From the NCBI RefSeq assembly GCF_007859915.1, contig NZ_SJPM01000005.1, forward strand, positions 1-64,000: a stretch of 64,000 nucleotides of DNA. Direction: 5' to 3'. Position 1 is the first letter of the stretch. Each line of letters opens with the position of its first letter. This DNA is from Neorhodopirellula pilleata (GTDB lineage Bacteria > Planctomycetota > Planctomycetia > Pirellulales > Pirellulaceae). Below the pieces are notes generated by a model, which was not told the origin of the DNA, ran no database searches, and was given only the letters and a program-made list of their open reading frames with translations. The translations under genes and the position numbers were made by a program. Below, in pieces: positions 27,285 through 37,232 of the stretch.

Positions 27285-30229
27285 GCGTGGGCCTCCAGTG
27301 CGAGTTTTTCAGATGATGATGGGGATTTTTTCTGGCAGCGAGCGTGGCCGACCAACTGATGAATGCTTGCCAACAGGTCGGGCTTGTTCATCTTGACCTG
27401 GTAGTCGGAAACCCCGGCTGCCCGGCCAATTCGGTTCGATTCATCGTCGGCCAAGCTGGTCAAGGCAATGATGGGCAACCGTTTGAAACGGCTGTCCGCT
27501 CGGACGCGGCGGGTCAGTTCGAATCCGTCCAGATTGGGCATCTCGACATCGGTCAACAACAAGTCGTAGTCGTGGGGATGCTGATCCAGTTCGGTCCAAC
27601 CGAGTTCGCCGTCGATACAGGCGGTAACTTGGTGACCGACCTCTTTAAGCGTTTTGATCAAGAAGGTTCGAAAGAATGCGCTGTCTTCACACACCAGTAA
27701 CCGTGCCGGACCAGAGGAAGGAACCTCTTCGGGGCGTTCGAACCAGTCCGGTCGGACGATCTCGGTCATGCCATAGAGGTCCAACAATCGCGTCGACAAG
27801 TTGTCAATGACGGCGATGCCGGCCACGCCTCGTTCGGTACTATTTTGAACGCCCGCGGAAAGGTCGCAGTCGCGGATATCATGCAGATGGGGAGCGATCA
27901 AGCCGACCTCGTGCCCGTAAACACGGAACACAACGACATAGACGTGATCGGTCGTCTCCATTTCCGTGACGGTGGCGACATCGTCGATCGACAGCAGCGG
28001 TAACGTGGTTCCGCGATACTGCAGAAGTTTTTCGTTGCCAATTTTCTCGATCTTGTTGACGTCGACGCGTTCGATGCGGCTGACGATATCCATCGAAACG
28101 GCGAATCGATCGTGAGCGGACGTCGACAACAGGACCAAGCGTTGACGGTCCACCGAGACGGCTTGAGTTTCGAGTTCGTCCGGTGCATCCGGTTCGCTGT
28201 CTTTTCTCAAGGAGATGCGAGCGGCGATACCGGCGGCATCAAGGATCAACGCAACGCGACCATCACCCAGGATCGTCGAACCGGCCATCAAAGGAAGGTT
28301 CGAAAGATGACGTCCGAGCGGCTTGACAACGATCTCTTCACTATCGAGAACACGATCGACGGCCAAAGCAAATCGATGGCGTCCACTTTCGAATACAACA
28401 AGTTGACAATCATTCGGGTCGGGCCGGTCCGCCGAAACAACCGAATCGCTGCAAGACAAAATGTCGTTCATTCGGATCAATGGCAATAGTTGACCACGCA
28501 GACGCAACACTTCCGCGCTGCTAGCGGTTTGAATGCATTTTTCTTTGCCGTCGGTTTGAACGAGTTCCACAATACCACTCTGGGGCAGTGCGTAAGGTCG
28601 ACCGCCGACCGAGACGATCATCGAGGGCACGATCGCAAGCGTCAGTGGCAACGTGATGTGAACCGTCGATCCTTTTCCGAGCGTCGAGTGAACCTCCACG
28701 CTACCGCCGATCTTTTCGATGTTCGTACGAACAACGTCCATGCCGACACCACGGCCCGAAACGGCCGTGATCGCTGCGGCGGTTGAGAAGCCCGGGGCGA
28801 AGATCAAGTTGACCGCTTCCCGGTCGCTCATCTTTGCCGCCGTTTGAGCATCAATGATGCCCTTCTCGAGCGCCTTGGCTTTTAGTTTTTCAGGATTGAT
28901 GCCCGCGCCGTCGTCGACGATTTCGATCATCACCTTGCCGGCTTGATGGTAGGCCTTCAACACCACCGTACCATTGGCCGGTTTGCCAGCGGCAACACGA
29001 ACATCTGGCGTTTCAACACCGTGATCGCAAGAGTTGCGAACCAAGTGCGTCAACGGATCGGCGATCGCTTCGATGATCGTTTTGTCGGTTTCGACTTCGT
29101 TGCCTTCGGTGCGAAGCGTGATCTGTTTTCCAAGCGAAGCCGACAGGTCGCGGATAACTCGCGGGAACTTGTTGAACACGTTGCCGATCGGTTGCATGCG
29201 AGTCTGCATGATCGCTTCTTGCAACTCGGTCGTGACCTGATCCAAGTTCGCCGCAATCGAGTCGAGTTTGCTGCTCACGTCCATCGAATTGCGTGCGACT
29301 TTCGAGTCGTTGCGTCGTTGGTCGGCATTGCGAGAAGACGACTGAGCGTTGACGGCCTGAACCAACTGGTTTCGGCCCAATACCAATTCGCCGGCCAGAT
29401 TCATCAAGCGATCGAGCACGCGAACACCGACGCGAATCGTCGGGTCGGAGGCCATCTTGTCGGCCGGTTTGGAATCAGCAGCAGCGGATTCCGCGACGGC
29501 CGGGGGTTTGGTCGCTAATGGCGCGACCGGTGCGGGGGCCGGCTTCTCGACATCGGCCATGTTGTCGGTGATCACATCGAGCGTCTCGCTGGCACGAGCG
29601 GCGACGGAGACATCCGAGGTGGCTGCCCGCTTGCGACTTCGGCTCTTGGGCGATGGAGTGTTCGGTTGGGCGGCCGAGCCAGACCGGCGGGTCGGTTTGT
29701 TCTTCGTTGACGACTCGGAATCCACTTCAGCGGCAGCCTTGGCGGCGACGTCGGCCCGCTTGGTCTTGCGTCGACGTGGTTTCGATTCGGCTTCAGCCGC
29801 AGGTTCAGTTTCCGCCTCCGCTTCGCCAGCGTGCGAGACGCCCCCAATCTGCCCGGTGAGAATTTCGTCGAGTTTCTGGCAGATCGCGGAGTTGTCGGTC
29901 TCGTTGCTCGTTTCGATCGACTCGATCATTGTCTTGAGTCGGTCGGCGGCTTTGAGCATCACGTCGACATTGAACGGATCCGGAATCAGCACGCGATCTC
30001 GAATTCGGTTCAAGACATCTTCGAGTCGGTGTGAGACCGCGTTGATTTGGCTCAGTCCAAGAAACCCAGCGGCCCCTTTGACCGAGTGGATCGCTCGAAA
30101 AACCGTATTAACCAGGTTCGCGTCGATGTCCGCGCCCATGGCCTCGATCTGAAGCAATTGAATTTCGATGTCGCCGAGATGTTCGCGTGCTTCTTCCACG
30201 AATTCGACTAGCAGTTCTGAATCGTCCAT
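27281..30229 (-). CDS. cheA: hybrid chemotaxis kinase CheA with two CheW domains and a C-terminal receiver
   Basis: 982 residues. HPt domain at 1-110 with phospho-accepting H48 (RAIHSVKGAAGFLG); low-complexity Ala/Pro/Lys linker at 135-260; dimerisation helix (VLDRLMNLAGELVLGRNQL) about 271-289; HATPase with N box HLVRNSCDHG at 395-404 and G box GRGVGMDVV at 492-500; two CheW-like modules at about 535-680 and 695-830; receiver domain about 843-960 with phospho-acceptor D894 (LLTDVEMPN). No separate cheY is nearby, so the fused receiver may be the output or a phosphate sink. The layout resembles FrzE-type kinases that act in systems other than flagellar swimming. It is the first gene of the operon. 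Confidence 0.95.
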   Translation of the reverse strand: MDDSELLVEFVEEAREHLGDIEIQLLQIEAMGADIDANLVNTVFRAIHSVKGAAGFLGLSQINAVSHRLEDVLNRIRDRVLIPDPFNVDVMLKAADRLKTMIESIETSNETDNSAICQKLDEILTGQIGGVSHAGEAEAETEPAAEAESKPRRRKTKRADVAAKAAAEVDSESSTKNKPTRRSGSAAQPNTPSPKSRSRKRAATSDVSVAARASETLDVITDNMADVEKPAPAPVAPLATKPPAVAESAAADSKPADKMASDPTIRVGVRVLDRLMNLAGELVLGRNQLVQAVNAQSSSRNADQRRNDSKVARNSMDVSSKLDSIAANLDQVTTELQEAIMQTRMQPIGNVFNKFPRVIRDLSASLGKQITLRTEGNEVETDKTIIEAIADPLTHLVRNSCDHGVETPDVRVAAGKPANGTVVLKAYHQAGKVMIEIVDDGAGINPEKLKAKALEKGIIDAQTAAKMSDREAVNLIFAPGFSTAAAITAVSGRGVGMDVVRTNIEKIGGSVEVHSTLGKGSTVHITLPLTLAIVPSMIVSVGGRPYALPQSGIVELVQTDGKEKCIQTASSAEVLRLRGQLLPLIRMNDILSCSDSVVSADRPDPNDCQLVVFESGRHRFALAVDRVLDSEEIVVKPLGRHLSNLPLMAGSTILGDGRVALILDAAGIAARISLRKDSEPDAPDELETQAVSVDRQRLVLLSTSAHDRFAVSMDIVSRIERVDVNKIEKIGNEKLLQYRGTTLPLLSIDDVATVTEMETTDHVYVVVFRVYGHEVGLIAPHLHDIRDCDLSAGVQNSTERGVAGIAVIDNLSTRLLDLYGMTEIVRPDWFERPEEVPSSGPARLLVCEDSAFFRTFLIKTLKEVGHQVTACIDGELGWTELDQHPHDYDLLLTDVEMPNLDGFELTRRVRADSRFKRLPIIALTSLADDESNRIGRAAGVSDYQVKMNKPDLLASIHQLVGHARCQKKSPSSSEKLALEAHA

Positions 30230-30615
30230 TGTGATGGCCCCGATATTTCTTATTTCGTGCGAAGGTTGGTCGTGCGAAGTGCGGTTGTGGAAAGCAATCG
30301 GCGCAGTGGCTCCCGTTGAAAGCCGCAGCCGATGGCGTGCTGAATTTATTTACACCGCAAAAACAACCCATTGAGAAAACTCAAGCGAAAACCGACGAAT
30401 TACCGAGGGGTTCGATTCACCCTTGCCGACAAAAGCCGCACGAACCGAAAAGACGCTCCATTCGATGCGTCTTTCAGTCACAGGTGTTTGTGTTCCAAGT
30501 CCGTCGAATGCAAGATTCTTCCAGCCCCCTTCCACTGAGACGTTGTGGCGAGATAATCCTGGGTTCCCAGACAATTTTTCCACTCACTTTTGCCCCCACG
30601 AAAGGCCCATCCAAC

Positions 30616-30792
30616 ATGGCCGGAACCGAACGACAGCGAGAAATTCGCCGCCTGCGAGCACGCCGTAAGAAAACCGCTCAACTTGTCAAGCGAGCCCACG
30701 CCGGAACGATCGAGAAAGCCGAAGCGGCACGCAAACTCCGCCGAATGACCCCCGGTGCGGAAGTCGTCATCGCTCGCGAAGGGCTCAAGTAG
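30616..30792 (+). CDS. short basic protein, DUF6800-like
   Basis: 58 residues from the ATG at 30616. MAGTERQREIRRLRARRKK starts a strongly basic helical protein ending EVVIAREGLK. Short proteins with the pattern RQREIxRRRxRRxK are widespread in planctomycetes (DUF6800 as I recall it). The frame stays open 300 bases upstream, but that part has no coding character and would overlap the cheA promoter region, so the short form is chosen. A nucleic-acid-binding role is a guess from charge only. Confidence 0.6.
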   Translation: MAGTERQREIRRLRARRKKTAQLVKRAHAGTIEKAEAARKLRRMTPGAEVVIAREGLK

Positions 30793-30899
30793 TCGGCCGA
30801 GCTGAATGCGTGCCGTGCCACGGCCGGTCGCAGGTTGGCCGGTTCCGGGTTGGCCGGTCCTGGGCCGATCGTGCGTCTGTCCGAAAACGTGTCGGCGGT

Positions 30900-31190
30900 C
30901 TAGCGGGCTGTTCATTACATCGTAACCCGAAGCGTAAGCGAGGGATTATCGAGTAAGCGAGGGATCATCGATATCGACTCATCCCTCCCTTAGCGGCGTG
31001 TTGATTGAATCGTAACCCGAAGCGTCAGCGAGGGATTGATCGCCATTAATTCCTTTGTAGGTATCCCTCGCTCAGGCTTCGGGTTTCGATTCGGATTAGA
31101 TCAACAGCCCGGTAAGCGAGGGATAATTGATATTGACTCATCCCTCGCTGACGCGTCGGGTTACGATTCAATCAACAGACCACTCGCTGC
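30900..31190. repeat. family A palindrome cluster
   Basis: Several family A units with both loop types lie here: a loop around TTGATCGCCATTAATTCCTTTGTAGG in split form (ATTAATTCCTTTGTAGG) and a loop TGATATTGACTC. They are bounded by GGGCTGTTCATTACATCG on the left and ATTCAATCAACAG on the right. The 30793-30899 stretch before it holds GGCCGGT-rich direct repeats (GGTTGGCCGGTTCCGGG). There is no coding evidence between 30793 and 31282. Confidence 0.85.
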
Positions 31191-31282
31191 AGTTCCCATC
31201 ACAAGTTTTTTCGAACCATCTCGGTTCGTCACCCGTAGGCGTTTCCAAAATCCTTCTTCCTCACTCTTCGGATAACGACTAG

Positions 31283-32104
31283 ATGACCTCAACCTCTGGC
31301 GATCATGCTACAGGCCCATCCGATCCGGTCGCGAATTCCACCTCCGCTGCACCCCCTAAACCTTCACGAGACCTCGCCGACACGATGATCGAAGCGGTCG
31401 GGTTGAGTAAGTTCTACGGTCCGTTCGCCGCCGCCCGAGATGTTTCGTTCACCGTCAAGAAAGGTGAATTGGTCGCTTTCCTGGGTCCCAACGGAGCGGG
31501 CAAGAGCACCACGATGAAGATGCTCACCGGCTACATCGCCCCGAGCGAAGGACATGCGCGGATCGCTGGGCACAACATGATGGATGACCGGATCGCGGGC
31601 AGTCGTCGATTGGGCTACCTGCCCGAAAACGGCCCGCTGTATCCCGAGATGACACCGCTGGGAATGCTCGAATTCTTCGCCGATGCCCGCGGGCTGTCGA
31701 CCAAAAACAAAAAGAACCAAATCGAAAAGGTCATCGACATTTGTGACCTGTCCAGCGTCGTCTATAAACCGATCAGCAAACTGTCCAAGGGTTTCAAGCA
31801 ACGTGTCGGCATGAGCCAAGCGTTGTTGCACGAACCGGATGTCTTGATCCTCGACGAGCCCACCGCCGGTTTGGACCCGAACCAGATCCGCGGCGTGCGT
31901 AAAACCATGCGAAAGCTCAGCGAGACGAAAACGATCTTGCTGTCGACGCACATCCTTCAAGAGGTCGAAGCGATGGCCGATCGCGTGATCTTGATCAACG
32001 AAGGCCGCAAGGTCTACGACGGTGACGTCGAAGGTCTTCGCACGACCGGCCAAGGTGATCTCGACGAAGCCTTCCATCAATTGACCGGCCACAAGTTCGA
32101 CTAG
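31283..32104 (+). CDS. ABC transporter ATP-binding protein (GldA-like)
   Basis: 273 residues. A disordered Ser/Pro/Ala N-terminus of about 35 residues is followed by a complete ABC ATPase: Walker A GPNGAGKST at 68-76, signature LSKGFKQRVGMSQAL and Walker B VLILDEPTAGLD. The family is the ABC-2/gliding GldA type, and the next two genes encode the fused permease-GldG and a DUF4340 protein, the usual planctomycete trio. The transported substrate is unknown. Despite the Gld name, these systems occur in non-gliding bacteria. Confidence 0.9.
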   Translation: MTSTSGDHATGPSDPVANSTSAAPPKPSRDLADTMIEAVGLSKFYGPFAAARDVSFTVKKGELVAFLGPNGAGKSTTMKMLTGYIAPSEGHARIAGHNMMDDRIAGSRRLGYLPENGPLYPEMTPLGMLEFFADARGLSTKNKKNQIEKVIDICDLSSVVYKPISKLSKGFKQRVGMSQALLHEPDVLILDEPTAGLDPNQIRGVRKTMRKLSETKTILLSTHILQEVEAMADRVILINEGRKVYDGDVEGLRTTGQGDLDEAFHQLTGHKFD

Positions 32105-32170
32105 GTCGTTTTCTTTCCGTCCGTCCACCATCTTGGCGATGGTGCTCCTTTCCGAATTTGTCACACAAAC

Positions 32171-35068
32171 ATGGCGCTCAATAACGTCTCGATGGCCCTC
32201 CTCACGGTCCTCGCTTACGACGCAGTCTTCCTGCTGATTTTACTCGCGGTCGTTTCGCTGCTCGCCGGTACGAAACGCGCCGCCTTTGCGGTGATGAAGC
32301 GAAACTTCGTCGGCTATTTCAGCAATCCGACCGGTTACGTCTTCCTGTGTATCTTCGTGTTCTTGACCTCGGTGGCGGCGTTTTGGCCGTACGAGTTCTT
32401 CAATTCGAATCTGGCGACGCTCGACCAGCTCAATTACTGGTTCCCGCTGATCATGCTGGTGTTCATCCCCGCGATCACGATGAGTATCTGGGCCGAGGAA
32501 AAGCGACAAGGCACCGACGAACTGCTGCTGACGCTGCCTGCGGATGACTTCGACATCGTGATCGGCAAGTACATGTCCGCCGCAGCGATTTTCACCGCGT
32601 CATTGCTGTTCAGCCAAATCAGCACGTTCACGACGCTGGCGATCCTCACCGAAGGCGCACTTGACGTCGGTCTGATCTTCACGACTTACTTGGGCTATTG
32701 GTTCGTCGGTCTGACGATGATCGCGATCGGCATGATCGCTTCGTTCTTGACCGGAAACCTGACCGTCGGTTTCATCCTCGGTGCGTTGTTCAACGCACCG
32801 CTCGCTTTCGCTTCGCTAGCCGATGCGGTTAGCCCCTCCAAACGCTTCGCCGAATGGGTTCAAGGTAGCGGCATCGCTCGTCCCTTCGATGACTTCGGTC
32901 GCGGGGTCATCAGCAGTTCGTCAGTGATCTATTTTATTCTCGTCGCCGCTGTCGCTCTTTACGCTTGCATGGTCTTGATCGGACGTCGCCACTGGACCGG
33001 CGGCAAAGACGGAAACCAGATGGCTTGGCACTATGTTGCCCGTGTCGTCGCGTTGGTCGTCTTTACCATCGGTGCGGTCATGATGTTCCGCAGCCGCGAT
33101 GTGTTGCGAACCGATATGACCGAAGGCCAGGTCAGCTCGCTCGCGGACGCGACCAAGCAATTGATCCGCAACCTCGATGACGATCGTCCGATCGTGATCG
33201 ACGCGTTCATCAGCAACGAGGTTCCCGAGCTGTACGCCAAGACTCGTTACGAACTGGTCAACTTGCTCAAAGAGTTCCGCGCCGAAGCGGCCAAGCGGAA
33301 TCGCACGATCGAAGTCAACTTATATGACGGCATCGAATTGTTCAGCGAAGATGCGGCACTTGCCGCCGAGCGATTCGGCATCGAACCGGTCACGCGTATG
33401 TTCCGCGAAAAAGGTGCCTACACGCAAAAGCAGTTGATTCTCGGTGCCGCGTTCCGCTCTGGACTCGAGAAAGTCACCGTGCCGATCTTCGAATACGGAA
33501 TTCCAGTCGAGTACGAATTGGTCCGTTCGATCAACACCGTCGCCAGCGGCAACCGCAAGCGATTGGGCATCGTTGCGACCGACGCTCGCTTGATGGGCGG
33601 CATGGTCATGAACGGGATGCAAATGCAACGTGTCGAGAAGCACCCGTTGATCGATGAGCTTTCCAAGCAATACGAAGTCGAGGAAGTCGATTTGACCGCT
33701 CCGGTTTCACCAGACATGTACGACGCCTTGATCGCCGTGCAACCCTCTTCGCTCGATCCGCAAGCATTCGACCGCTTGGTTTCGGCAATCCAGGCCGGCA
33801 TCCCGACGGCGATTTTCGAAGACCCGCAACCGGTCGGCGCCTCCTACATCACCGCGACCGGAGCTCCCAAGCAAGCCCCCGGTGGGTTCATGGGCATGGG
33901 CGGCGGCGGTCCTCAACCCAAAGGTGATATTCGCCGTCTGTGGAACGAGTTGGAGTTGAACGTTCCAGGATCGGCAGCCATGCAAGGCATGTTCAATCCC
34001 GAACTCGTCTGGCAACAACACAACCCGTATCCGAATCTCGAAGCCGCCAACGAGTTGTGGCTGTTCATCGACGAAGCGGCCGGTGGCGTTCAAGAAGGCG
34101 AAGCCCTGAGCGACGAAAACGAAATCACCTCCGGTCTACGCCAAGTCCTGGCCATCCTCGCCGGAGGTGTCTACGCCAAGAAAGACGGCAAACTCACCCA
34201 CACACCGCTACTTCAAACCGGCCCCAAATCTGGTTTGATCGATGCGCAAACCGTTCAACAAATCCTCAGCGGCGGAACGTCACTGGCCCGCGAAATCCAA
34301 GGCGTGAACCCTCGCGTTCCAGTCGCGATGGCAATCGAAGGTCCCGGCGCGCAATCGGCAGGCGACTCGCCCGAAAGTAAAGATTCGGAAGAACCATCCG
34401 GTACTTCAGGCGGTATCAAAGTCGTCTATGTTGCCGACACGGACATCATCTTGCCTGAGTTTTTGTTAATCCGGGCCGATCCTGATCAGATTTCGGACAT
34501 GCGATTCCAGTTCCAAAACGTCACCTTCGCATTGAACACGATCGATTGGTTGACCGGTGACACAAGCTTCATCAATGTTCGTAACCATGAGCCGATCTTC
34601 GCCAGTTTGAAGCTGATCGATTCGACCAAGGAAGTAGCAACGAGCGAAGTTCGTTTCCGAAGTCGTGAATTCCAAACTCAATTCGACGAAGCGATCCGGG
34701 AAGCCCAGGAAAAGATCGACACGGAACTTCAATCGCTCCGCGAAGAAGTCGAACAATTGCGGGAAGATCAAGCCGACGGCGAAGTCCCGCAAAGCGTTTT
34801 GCAAGAGAAACTAACCGCGTTTCAAATCAAGCAAGAAAACCAACAGCGTACCCTTGCGGTTCGTCGTGAAAGAATGGAACGCGAACGGGATCAAAAGATC
34901 CGGGATGTCCGACGCAAAGCCGACCAAGACGTCACCGCGATCCAAAACCAAGTCAAGACGCTCGCCGTTGCCTTGCCCTGCATCCCACCGCTACTGGTAG
35001 GTGTCGCCGTTTTCGCGCTGCGTCGATTGCGTGAACGCGAAAACATCAGCAAAGCTCGCTTGAAATAA
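32171..35068 (+). CDS. ABC-2 permease fused to GldG-like periplasmic domain
   Basis: 965 residues. Residues 1-310 hold about seven membrane helices of an ABC-2 (GldF-type) permease, with the AEEKRQGTDELLLTLP motif typical of this group. Residues about 315-800 form a GldG-like ABC_transp_aux domain (RPIVIDAFISNEVPELYAKTRY in parts: VIDAFISNEVPELY, IEVNLYDGIELFSEDA). A coiled coil (about 835-910) precedes one last helix (VALPCIPPLLVGVAVFALRR) and a basic tail. Fusion of GldF and GldG in one chain is seen in planctomycetes; in Bacteroidetes they are separate genes. It works with the upstream ATPase. Confidence 0.88.
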   Translation: MALNNVSMALLTVLAYDAVFLLILLAVVSLLAGTKRAAFAVMKRNFVGYFSNPTGYVFLCIFVFLTSVAAFWPYEFFNSNLATLDQLNYWFPLIMLVFIPAITMSIWAEEKRQGTDELLLTLPADDFDIVIGKYMSAAAIFTASLLFSQISTFTTLAILTEGALDVGLIFTTYLGYWFVGLTMIAIGMIASFLTGNLTVGFILGALFNAPLAFASLADAVSPSKRFAEWVQGSGIARPFDDFGRGVISSSSVIYFILVAAVALYACMVLIGRRHWTGGKDGNQMAWHYVARVVALVVFTIGAVMMFRSRDVLRTDMTEGQVSSLADATKQLIRNLDDDRPIVIDAFISNEVPELYAKTRYELVNLLKEFRAEAAKRNRTIEVNLYDGIELFSEDAALAAERFGIEPVTRMFREKGAYTQKQLILGAAFRSGLEKVTVPIFEYGIPVEYELVRSINTVASGNRKRLGIVATDARLMGGMVMNGMQMQRVEKHPLIDELSKQYEVEEVDLTAPVSPDMYDALIAVQPSSLDPQAFDRLVSAIQAGIPTAIFEDPQPVGASYITATGAPKQAPGGFMGMGGGGPQPKGDIRRLWNELELNVPGSAAMQGMFNPELVWQQHNPYPNLEAANELWLFIDEAAGGVQEGEALSDENEITSGLRQVLAILAGGVYAKKDGKLTHTPLLQTGPKSGLIDAQTVQQILSGGTSLAREIQGVNPRVPVAMAIEGPGAQSAGDSPESKDSEEPSGTSGGIKVVYVADTDIILPEFLLIRADPDQISDMRFQFQNVTFALNTIDWLTGDTSFINVRNHEPIFASLKLIDSTKEVATSEVRFRSREFQTQFDEAIREAQEKIDTELQSLREEVEQLREDQADGEVPQSVLQEKLTAFQIKQENQQRTLAVRRERMERERDQKIRDVRRKADQDVTAIQNQVKTLAVALPCIPPLLVGVAVFALRRLRERENISKARLK

Positions 35069-35152
35069 TTCCAACCTGTCAGCCGTAATCGGCTGATACG
35101 ATTCGGCCCATGCCGCTGACCAACATCCAACACTACTAGAACCGAGACGAAC

Positions 35153-37213
35153 GTGAACGAAGGACAAAAAACTGGACTGTTTTGCATCGTGGGCCTGCTC
35201 ACGCTGGCGGTCGGATTGTTTTTATCTTGGCCCAACGCAGAGCGACTCGAAACGTCAGTCACGCCCGGCAAACCGTTGTTTGAAAACTTCAAGGACCCGC
35301 TCGCGGCCGCGAGTTTGAAGATGGTGACGTTCGACGAAGAACAGGGGCAAGTCGATACGTTCGAAGTCCGACGCGACCGGGACACCGGCGTTTGGACCAT
35401 TCCGTCTCGCAAAGGCTATCCCGCCGACGCGGTCGAGCAGATGAAGGATGCCGCCAACGCATTGGTCGGTTTACAAATCCTTGACGTTCAAACCCGCAAC
35501 GCGGAAGACCACGAGGCGCTCGGCGTCGTCGAGCCCAAACTCGAAGCCTTGGAAGTCGGCGATGTCGGCGTGGGGCGTTTGGTGACGTTCCGTGACGAAG
35601 CCCAAAAGGATTTGGCTTCGTTGATCATCGGAAACCCTGTCAAAGACGAGGAAGGCAAGATCTATGTTCGCAAACCGGGCCAAGACCCGGTCTATGTCGT
35701 GAAGCTCGAAGAGGCGGCACTTTCGACGCGATTCCAGGATTGGATCGAAGAAGACCTGTTGCAACTCAGCAGTATTGACATCAGCAAAATGACGATCAAG
35801 GATTATGCCGCATCGATGACCCAGCGTGGGATCGCGTTGACACGGAATTACACCGCCGAGATCAAAGCAGATGGATCGAACTGGAGTCTCGGGAAACTGC
35901 TCGAGTATCCCGCCGACAATCCCTTGGCCGATCCCAAGGTCGTGGACGTCGAACCGACCCAAACTCTCAACACCGAAAAACTCAACGACATCAAGAATGC
36001 CTTGGACGATTTAAAAATCGTCGATGTTGTCCGCAAACCCGAAGGCATGAGCGACAACCTGCGCGCCGACAAGGATCTGATCTCTGACAACGAAGCCGTC
36101 AGCTCGCTCGCTTCTCGTGGATTCTTTCCCGTATCCACCGGGGACGGCGGCGAGTTTGAAGTTCTTTCCGCCAATGGTGAACTGAACGTCTCGGTCAACG
36201 ACGGAGTGCAGTATGTGCTGCGATTCGGAAACGTGTCCGGTCTTACCGAGGACGACGATAAGAGCGCCGACGAAGCGGAAGGTGAAAGCGAGTCCGGAAC
36301 CGGAGTGAACCGATACCTTCTCGTCACCACGCGGGTCGACGAAGAACAGTTCCCTGCACCGGAGCTGGCTCCCGTTCCGCAAACGATCGAGGAACTCGCC
36401 GCGATGTTAGGAGTCGAGGCAAAACCTCAACCCAAAGACGAACCCGCCAAGGAAAGCCCCGAGTCACAACCTGAGATGAAGGAGGCCGAAAAACCGGCCG
36501 ACTCCACCGATGCCAATCAAGACAAGAAGTCCGAAACTGCTGCCGAAGAAATGAAAACAGAATCGGACGCGAAGACGGACGAGCCCAAAACGGATGAAAG
36601 TGCCAAAGCGGATACTGACAAGCCTGCCGAAGTAAAAGAACCTGCCGATAAGAAATCGGATTCTGCTAAAGAGCAGGACACCAAACCTGAAACGAAAGAG
36701 AAACCGGCCGCCGTCGAAGAAGTCGAAGTCAGCGGCAGCGGCGAAGCAACCGGCGAAGGCCAGGGCGCCGACGACGGAGACGCCGGCGATGACAAGCCGG
36801 CGGATGAAACGCCGGCTGAAAACGACGCAGCCGAAGTTAAATCAGATACCGAATCCGGCGAGCCCGCTGCGATGGAAAATGCGGCGAAGAAGAAGGATGG
36901 GGCTGAAGAGGAACTATCGTTCGCCGAATTGAGCGATGATGAAAAGCAGGAGCGTCTCGAAGCCGAGCAAGAGAAAATCCTGAAGGAAAACACCCGCAAG
37001 TTGGACGAGCGTAAAGATCGTCTCAATGCGGCGCAGCGACGTGTTCGCGACCTCAACGCTCGATTCGCCGATTGGTACTACGTGATTCCCGAAAACACCT
37101 ACCGTGAACTTCGAATCCAGCGTGATGAATTGCTGACCGCTGCCGAACCGATCAAGCTGGATGGGTCGAATCCGGGCACTGCCAATCCAGATGGCTTGAA
37201 CGGTCCCGAATAA
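35153..37213 (+). CDS. DUF4340 protein with acidic repeat-like insert
   Basis: A protein of 686 residues from a GTG at 35153. One N-terminal membrane helix (TGLFCIVGLLTLAVGLFLSW) is followed by DUF4340-type modules (FEVRRDRDTGVWTIPSRKGYP, LIIGNPVKDEEGKIYVRKPG, RFQDWIEEDLLQL). Residues about 420-590 are a low-complexity Lys/Glu/Asp/Ala/Pro region. A C-terminal coiled coil then ends in ARFADWYYVIPENTYRELR. DUF4340 proteins regularly follow GldG-type genes and probably sit in the periplasm with that ABC complex. The charged insert is unusual and may be a spacer. Confidence 0.85.
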   Translation: MNEGQKTGLFCIVGLLTLAVGLFLSWPNAERLETSVTPGKPLFENFKDPLAAASLKMVTFDEEQGQVDTFEVRRDRDTGVWTIPSRKGYPADAVEQMKDAANALVGLQILDVQTRNAEDHEALGVVEPKLEALEVGDVGVGRLVTFRDEAQKDLASLIIGNPVKDEEGKIYVRKPGQDPVYVVKLEEAALSTRFQDWIEEDLLQLSSIDISKMTIKDYAASMTQRGIALTRNYTAEIKADGSNWSLGKLLEYPADNPLADPKVVDVEPTQTLNTEKLNDIKNALDDLKIVDVVRKPEGMSDNLRADKDLISDNEAVSSLASRGFFPVSTGDGGEFEVLSANGELNVSVNDGVQYVLRFGNVSGLTEDDDKSADEAEGESESGTGVNRYLLVTTRVDEEQFPAPELAPVPQTIEELAAMLGVEAKPQPKDEPAKESPESQPEMKEAEKPADSTDANQDKKSETAAEEMKTESDAKTDEPKTDESAKADTDKPAEVKEPADKKSDSAKEQDTKPETKEKPAAVEEVEVSGSGEATGEGQGADDGDAGDDKPADETPAENDAAEVKSDTESGEPAAMENAAKKKDGAEEELSFAELSDDEKQERLEAEQEKILKENTRKLDERKDRLNAAQRRVRDLNARFADWYYVIPENTYRELRIQRDELLTAAEPIKLDGSNPGTANPDGLNGPE

Positions 37214-37232
37214 GGGCGTTCTCCTTCGCCGT

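Noticed and set aside
30316..30615. Upstream extension of the 58-residue basic protein
   Set aside because: The extension covers the cheA upstream region, has no coding look and ignores the better-placed ATG at 30616.
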